From an uncultured Porphyromonadaceae bacterium (GTDB lineage: Bacteria > Bacteroidota > Bacteroidia > Bacteroidales > Muribaculaceae): a stretch of DNA of 17,885 nucleotides. Numbering within the stretch: the first letter of the stretch is position 1; every line of letters begins with the position of its first letter. This document shows positions 14,397-17,885 of the stretch, in pieces. Where the stretch lies: positions 1 through 17,885 of the forward strand of contig URLF01000053.1 in NCBI GenBank assembly GCA_900548705.1, written 5' to 3'. Below the pieces are notes generated by a model. That model was not told the origin of the DNA, ran no database searches, and saw only the letters and a list, made by a program, of their open reading frames with translations. Made by a program: the position numbers and the translations under genes.

Positions 14397-14428
14397 CAAA
14401 GGTAACTAACATTCCCGAAGTGTGCAAC
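14397..14428 (-). promoter_or_regulatory. Promoter of the HxlR gene
   Basis: On the minus strand GTTG (14428-14425), a 20-bp spacer and TACCTTTG (14404-14397) fit the Bacteroidetes TTTG/TAnnTTTG consensus, giving a short leader of about 20 bases. The -33 element has one mismatch. Confidence 0.5.
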
Positions 14429-14532
14429 ACAATCTTTTGACTGTGGTTAAAAATGGTTAAAGCCAATTTTCCAAACGGTTGGTTTCCTGTATTTCTAACC
14501 GCGATGAAACTATCTGTCATTCAGGTGCCTTC

Positions 14533-14564
14533 TTGACTTTAAGGCTTCACAGGCGTTAACTTTG
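14533..14564 (+). promoter_or_regulatory. Promoter of the NAD(P)-binding protein gene
   Basis: TTGA (14533-14536), a 20-bp spacer and TAACTTTG (14557-14564) match the Bacteroidetes promoter with one or two -33 mismatches. Expected start near 14571 leaves a leader of about 20 bases. The HxlR operator should lie in or near 14397-14570; no long palindrome is obvious. Confidence 0.55.
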
Positions 14565-14590
14565 TATCAGAAAACCAAAAGAAATATGAT

Positions 14591-15241
14591 ATGAAGAAAA
14601 CTGCACTCATCGGCGCGAGCGGCTTTGTCGGCAGCGCTATCCTCAAGGAGCTTCTCTCGCGTGGCTACCACGTGGAAGCACTGGTACGCAATCCCGAAAA
14701 CGTGAAGGTAGAGAACACGCGTCTCACAGTGAAAAAGGTTGATGTGGCGGACACAAAGGCTCTTGCTTCCGACCTCAAAGGGTATGACACCGTAATCAGC
14801 GCCTACAATCCTGGCTGGACAAATCCCGACATCTATAATCTGACGTTGCAGAACTACCCGCGTATCGTTGAGGCTGCAAAGGAAGCCGGCGTAAAGCGTC
14901 TCCTTATCGTAGGCGGTGCCGGGACACTGTTCTGTGCCCCCGGTCTGAGAGTGGTCGACAGCGGGGTTATACCTGCCGAAATCATGGATGGCGTGAAATC
15001 GCTCGGTAAATTCTACCTCGACACACTTAACAACGAGAAATCCATTGACTGGGTGTTTTTCTCACCCGCCGGTTCTTTGGAGCCGGGCGAGGCAACGGGC
15101 ACATACCGGCTCGGAAAGGATGACCTCATAGTCGACAATGAGGGGAAAAGCCGTATCACGGTAGGCGACTACGCGAAGGCGATGGTGGATGAGCTGGAAA
15201 ATCCCTCACACCATCAGGAGCGTTTCACAATAGGATACTGA
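14591..15241 (+). CDS. NAD(P)-binding SDR-like protein
   Basis: The 216-residue product begins MKKTALIGASGFVGSAI with the nucleotide-binding GxSGxxG of atypical short-chain dehydrogenases (NmrA/YwnB type). Further Rossmann-fold landmarks are ALVRNPENV (end of beta-2, the arginine favouring NADP), VKKVDVADTKALASDLKGYDTVISA, VKRLLIVGGAGTLF, and a C-terminal ITVGDYAKAMVDELENP. The length fits the small single-domain group. It is divergent from the HxlR regulator and ends in its own terminator. A role in reducing quinones or aldehydes, or in sensing NADPH level, is likely by analogy. Confidence 0.85.
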   Translation: MKKTALIGASGFVGSAILKELLSRGYHVEALVRNPENVKVENTRLTVKKVDVADTKALASDLKGYDTVISAYNPGWTNPDIYNLTLQNYPRIVEAAKEAGVKRLLIVGGAGTLFCAPGLRVVDSGVIPAEIMDGVKSLGKFYLDTLNNEKSIDWVFFSPAGSLEPGEATGTYRLGKDDLIVDNEGKSRITVGDYAKAMVDELENPSHHQERFTIGY

Positions 15242-15266
15242 AGAATTTTTCTATAAGGAAAACATC

Positions 15267-15303
15267 ATAATCCCCGCCGACAGCATATTTCGGCGGGGAT
15301 TAT
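15267..15303. terminator. Intrinsic terminator after the SDR-like gene
   Basis: A perfect 14-bp stem, ATAATCCCCGCCGA (15267-15280) with TCGGCGGGGATTAT (15290-15303), and a 9-base loop. Its A/T-flanked stem is symmetric, so it could act in both directions. The rest of the gap to 15417 shows nothing else. Confidence 0.75.
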
Positions 15304-15417
15304 TATTGAGAGGTGATTGGGCTGTCAAACGACATTGCACACTTCAGAATCTCGTTAGGCTACTACGCTGACAAAGGTTTGTGATGATTTTTGTATATTG
15401 GGTGTGTAATTTATGAA

Positions 15418-16383
15418 TTATAATATTGAGTCAATATGCGGATTAGCGATAGCTCTCTTATAATTTTCAAATGCCGAGGCCGGGAAGGTGTTGGCATAGC
15501 AATAGAGACAACCATGCGGACAGGTGTTGTAAGCGCCGATGTCTTTTGAGAGAATGCAGCCGCACGCCTTACGTTGGCCGCTGTCGGTCTTTGCGTTATA
15601 AAGAGAATTTTGCAGAATGGCATCAGTGGGAGCAAGACGGCTGATTAGTTCCGGGTCGATGCAGCGGTTATGCTCGATACCATATTTCGAGAGGTCAATC
15701 CGTTCGGCACATGTAGCGAGTCTGAAATTCCAACTATCACGGTTCATAGATGAAAGTCGCGATGCAAATTCGCGCATATAATCTTCATCCCATTCACAAT
15801 AATTGGTGCCGCTATGCCTGAGATTGCGCGACACTTTTTTATACGACTCAATGTCGGCGAAACTGAAAACGAGTTTTTCGGTATAACCGACCAGAACATC
15901 GGCAATGTGCGCTATTTTTTCAAGTAAAGTATCTATGGTTATTCTGTCAGTAAGAATAAGCGGCTCAAAACGCCATACAACTGCTCCAAAGCCGAGAACA
16001 TCAACGAGTCGACGGAAAGTTTCTATCCGCAGCTGTAAGGGGCGGACGTTTGGCTCCAGCCCTTCGGGTTCGTAATCATTAAGGGTATATTGTATGTAAC
16101 ACCCGATTCCTCGCTCTTTAATCGTAGACAACTGGGGTAACAGAGGCGCAGGATTCTTTGACCAGAAAACAATGAAGCGGGTATTGCCGAACGACACATA
16201 GCTATCTTGCCCAGAGAAAGGATTCCGCCACTTGACATAACCTTTTTCAAGCCGACGGAAAAACCAGTCGGTATAAAACGCCGGTATGTCTGTGGGCCTG
16301 CTTGCAGATATTATCAGAGGAGCCTGTGCAATGACTTCTGTTCCATTGTCGTTGCGTATGGATATGGTCTGATGTTTCATCAT
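15418..16383 (-). CDS. DUF1848 family protein with C-terminal cysteine cluster
   Basis: The 321-residue product matches DUF1848 as I know it: IISASRPTDIPAFYTDWFFRRLEKGYV near the start, FWSKNPAPLLPQL, YIQYTLNDYEPEGLEPN, VVWRFEPLILTD, and a C-terminal cysteine cluster CGCILSKDIGAYNTCPHGCL with Cys274, 276, 288, 292 and 295. The CxxxCxxC spacing is that of the radical-SAM 4Fe-4S site, although the SAM-binding barrel order is not evident, and the family's reaction is unknown. No signal peptide is present, so it is cytosolic. Start is MMKHQTI at 16383 or the second methionine, 3 bases on. It stands alone in AT-rich DNA without an obvious partner. Confidence 0.85.
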   Translation of the reverse strand: MMKHQTISIRNDNGTEVIAQAPLIISASRPTDIPAFYTDWFFRRLEKGYVKWRNPFSGQDSYVSFGNTRFIVFWSKNPAPLLPQLSTIKERGIGCYIQYTLNDYEPEGLEPNVRPLQLRIETFRRLVDVLGFGAVVWRFEPLILTDRITIDTLLEKIAHIADVLVGYTEKLVFSFADIESYKKVSRNLRHSGTNYCEWDEDYMREFASRLSSMNRDSWNFRLATCAERIDLSKYGIEHNRCIDPELISRLAPTDAILQNSLYNAKTDSGQRKACGCILSKDIGAYNTCPHGCLYCYANTFPASAFENYKRAIANPHIDSIL

Positions 16384-16493
16384 AAATCAGGCAATATTCG
16401 TCTTCAACAAAAAGTAATGTTGCTGACTAATTATATACAAACAAAAGCCCTAAAATTCCCTGATTACATTCGGCTATTTCAGACCATAAAACA

Positions 16494-16532
16494 CCAGCCA
16501 TACAAACAAATTCTAATTGTTTATATGGCTGG
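16494..16532. repeat. 16-bp inverted repeat (hairpin)
   Basis: CCAGCCATACAAACAA (16494-16509) pairs with TTGTTTATATGGCTGG (16517-16532) with one mismatch and a 7-base loop. It lies between the ORF6N gene and the DUF1848 gene, both on the minus strand, with TGTTTTATGG following on that strand, so a terminator of the ORF6N transcript is the simplest reading. The region 16384-16887 has no convincing gene. Confidence 0.6.
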
Positions 16533-16887
16533 TAATTAGTACGTTATATGTAGATTCGAGTCTTAATACTCCTCTTCATTAAAGAGCGAGTTTATTATTG
16601 AATATCAGTATGTTAGATATAGCGTGTTTGCATTTGGCAAAACAAACCGCGCCATCTGAGGCGGTCTGAGGCGATTGGCAGCCTGTTGGCCAAACATTGG
16701 CGAAACATTGGACAAACAAACGCCCGAACACCTCATTATTCTTCTTCCTTAGGAGGATTTCATCCTGCTTGGCAAGTTTATTCCACATAAATATCTGATA
16801 ACAAGATATATCTATGTTGGAAGAATACTCCTTCGGCAAGTTTATAACATTTATTAACAATTAGACGCTGGCTTTCTTTCCACTCAA

Positions 16888-17727
16888 TTATAGCTGAGAA
16901 ATGAGTTCAGTCCCGGTCATAACCTCCATTTTAGAGAAGGCAAACAGCTTCTTTCCGAGGTCTTTAAGTGAATGACCGATGTGATAGACATCTTCATCAA
17001 TTATAAGAAAACGGTCGTGAGCCTTGTTATAAGGGTGCAAAGTCACTCCGGGATATTGGGCATTATGCCGCGCGACATCATGACGAAGTTGCTGTGAAAT
17101 CTTACCGTCGTAAATATCCACTGTCACGCCTGGGTTCCTTTTTGACAGTTGCACCAGCACAGAATCATCAACATAGCTATCGATGACAACAATCCTGTTT
17201 TTAGCCTGCCTGATTAGTTTGGCTACGAAAGCATATGCATCAAAAATCTGGCCGTTGAAGAAAATGCCCTGTTCAGGTTCTTTAGGTTCATTCAACCTAT
17301 CAAGAATCGCATCGACCTTTTCATCAGTTTTCAACTGTTTCATCTCAATGCGGTCTATCCTTTGGAAAATAGAGGCGTTATTCATCAGGAAGTTCCGCAT
17401 TGCCACAAATGCGTCAATAATACGGATACTTGTATATATGGCGGTATCACTTTTCAATACGGCAGAAAGCATGGCTACTCCCTGTTCGGTAAATGCAAAA
17501 GGATTAACGGACGAATGTTTGAGCCCCCTGAACCGGTCGCAATTTGCGACCAGTTCATCTTTCTCCTGATTTGAGAGCTGAAATCTGAAATGTTCTGGAA
17601 AACGCTCGACATTCCTTTTCACCTGTTCGTTAAGTCGTTTGGTCTCAATTCCATACAACTCTGCCAAATCCCGGTCTATCATCACTTGCTTGCCTCTCAG
17701 AGTAAGGATACGGTTTTCTATTGGCAT
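16888..17727 (-). CDS. ORF6N domain protein with PLD-like C-terminal domain
   Basis: I place the start at ATG 17727, giving 279 residues beginning MPIENRILTLRGKQVMIDRD, because ORF6N proteins normally begin close to this motif and a -7 box lies about 85 bases upstream. The frame stays open to a TTG at 17814. The ORF6N domain covers about residues 1-90 (LAELYGIETKRLNEQVKRN, FPEHFRFQLSNQEK, FTEQGVAMLSAVLKSDTA). It is followed by a coiled-coil (IDRIEMKQLKTDEKVDAILD) and, from about 165, a phospholipase-D-like fold (NRIVVIDSYVDDSVL, AHDRFLIIDEDVYHIGHS) with HDR in place of the HxK signature. ORF6N domains come from phage KilA-N-type DNA-binding proteins, and this fusion is common on Bacteroidales mobile islands. 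Its role is unknown; DNA binding is likely. Confidence 0.85.
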   Translation of the reverse strand: MPIENRILTLRGKQVMIDRDLAELYGIETKRLNEQVKRNVERFPEHFRFQLSNQEKDELVANCDRFRGLKHSSVNPFAFTEQGVAMLSAVLKSDTAIYTSIRIIDAFVAMRNFLMNNASIFQRIDRIEMKQLKTDEKVDAILDRLNEPKEPEQGIFFNGQIFDAYAFVAKLIRQAKNRIVVIDSYVDDSVLVQLSKRNPGVTVDIYDGKISQQLRHDVARHNAQYPGVTLHPYNKAHDRFLIIDEDVYHIGHSLKDLGKKLFAFSKMEVMTGTELISQL

Positions 17728-17735
17728 TGGCAACT

Positions 17736-17752
17736 GGTCACAGTATGTGACC
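17736..17752. promoter_or_regulatory. Palindrome next to the ORF6N start codon
   Basis: GGTCACA (17736-17742), GTA, TGTGACC (17746-17752) form a perfect 7-bp inverted repeat beginning 9 bases upstream of the proposed ATG at 17727. It would overlap the ribosome binding region as a hairpin or serve as an operator. Confidence 0.4.
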
Positions 17753-17811
17753 GGTTTCTTGTCTGATGTATTTTGGCTTGATAATTTGTTTTCTTGTGTT
17801 GGGCCCATACG

Positions 17812-17819
17812 CAAAATTA
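17812..17819 (-). promoter_or_regulatory. Putative -7 box of the ORF6N gene
   Basis: The minus strand reads TAATTTTG, an exact fit to TAnnTTTG, predicting a start near 17805 and a leader of about 78 bases to ATG 17727. The expected -33 region lies inside the 18-bp terminal repeat and is not a good TTTG. Confidence 0.45.
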
Positions 17820-17831
17820 CCTATAATTTTT

Positions 17832-17849
17832 TATTACTGTCCGCTAAAC
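17832..17849 (-). repeat. 18-bp repeat, inverted copy of 38-55
   Basis: TATTACTGTCCGCTAAAC is the exact reverse complement of 38-55. The flanking TTTATAGAGCAG is similar to the outer flank of the left copy. The pair frames almost the whole window. Confidence 0.6.
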
Positions 17850-17885
17850 TTTATAGAGCAGCATAAAAATTAGGGCTGATTCCAT

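Noticed and set aside
16579..16860. Minus-strand frame of 93 codons after the ORF6N gene
   Set aside because: It starts on TTG without a ribosome binding site, and its second half covers short tandem repeats (TCTGAGGCG; AAACATTGG). The stretch around MWNKLAKQDEILLRKKN looks somewhat protein-like, so a relic or interspersed repeat is possible, but a gene is not supported.

Overview
The window looks like chromosomal DNA of a member of the order Bacteroidales, most likely a gut Muribaculaceae-type bacterium. The reasons are several copies of the Bacteroidetes promoter -7 box (TAnnTTTG), weak Shine-Dalgarno sequences, a large outer-membrane beta-barrel gene next to a lipoprotein gene, a lipoprotein-TPR-LuxR regulator, and DUF6175, DUF1848 and ORF6N proteins. 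The family-level assignment is an inference. No rRNA, tRNA or CRISPR array was seen.

Layout. (1) 1-352 holds no gene: one copy of an 18-bp repeat that recurs inverted at the far end of the window, and a structured palindromic repeat. (2) 353-4729, minus strand: a regulator with TPR, one membrane segment and a LuxR-type HTH, then a lipoprotein and an outer-membrane beta-barrel protein spaced as an operon. (3) 4750-5245: a 131-bp stretch without a single G, then a nested inverted-repeat element. (4) 5389-12896: a probable envelope gene cluster. It has a HTH-like protein, a convergent eukaryotic-type Ser/Thr kinase with a membrane anchor, and a divergent run of DUF6175 protein, secreted conserved protein, outer-membrane protein and multi-pass membrane protein, closed by a strong terminator. 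Three genes of this cluster are broken: the kinase has an amber codon directly after its likely ATP-binding lysine, the DUF6175 gene has frameshifts at its 5' end, and the multi-pass protein is cut from its C-terminal domain by a one-base shift. (5) 12975-15303: a Na+/Ca2+ antiporter-family protein and a divergent HxlR regulator/NAD(P)-binding protein pair. (6) 15418-17885: a visibly more AT-rich stretch with a DUF1848 protein and an ORF6N/PLD-like protein, ending in the inverted 18-bp repeat.

How the genes may work together. The kinase would sense through its periplasmic C-terminus or phosphorylate cytosolic parts of the neighbouring membrane protein, while the exported products (DUF6175, the secreted repeat protein and the outer-membrane protein) would form an envelope assembly. 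That linkage is inferred from proximity and from shared export signals only. The three lesions suggest either a system recently lost in this strain or local sequence errors. The lipoprotein/beta-barrel pair has its own promoter with a 10-bp inverted repeat over the expected transcription start, so it is probably under a dedicated regulator, perhaps the adjacent LuxR-type protein.
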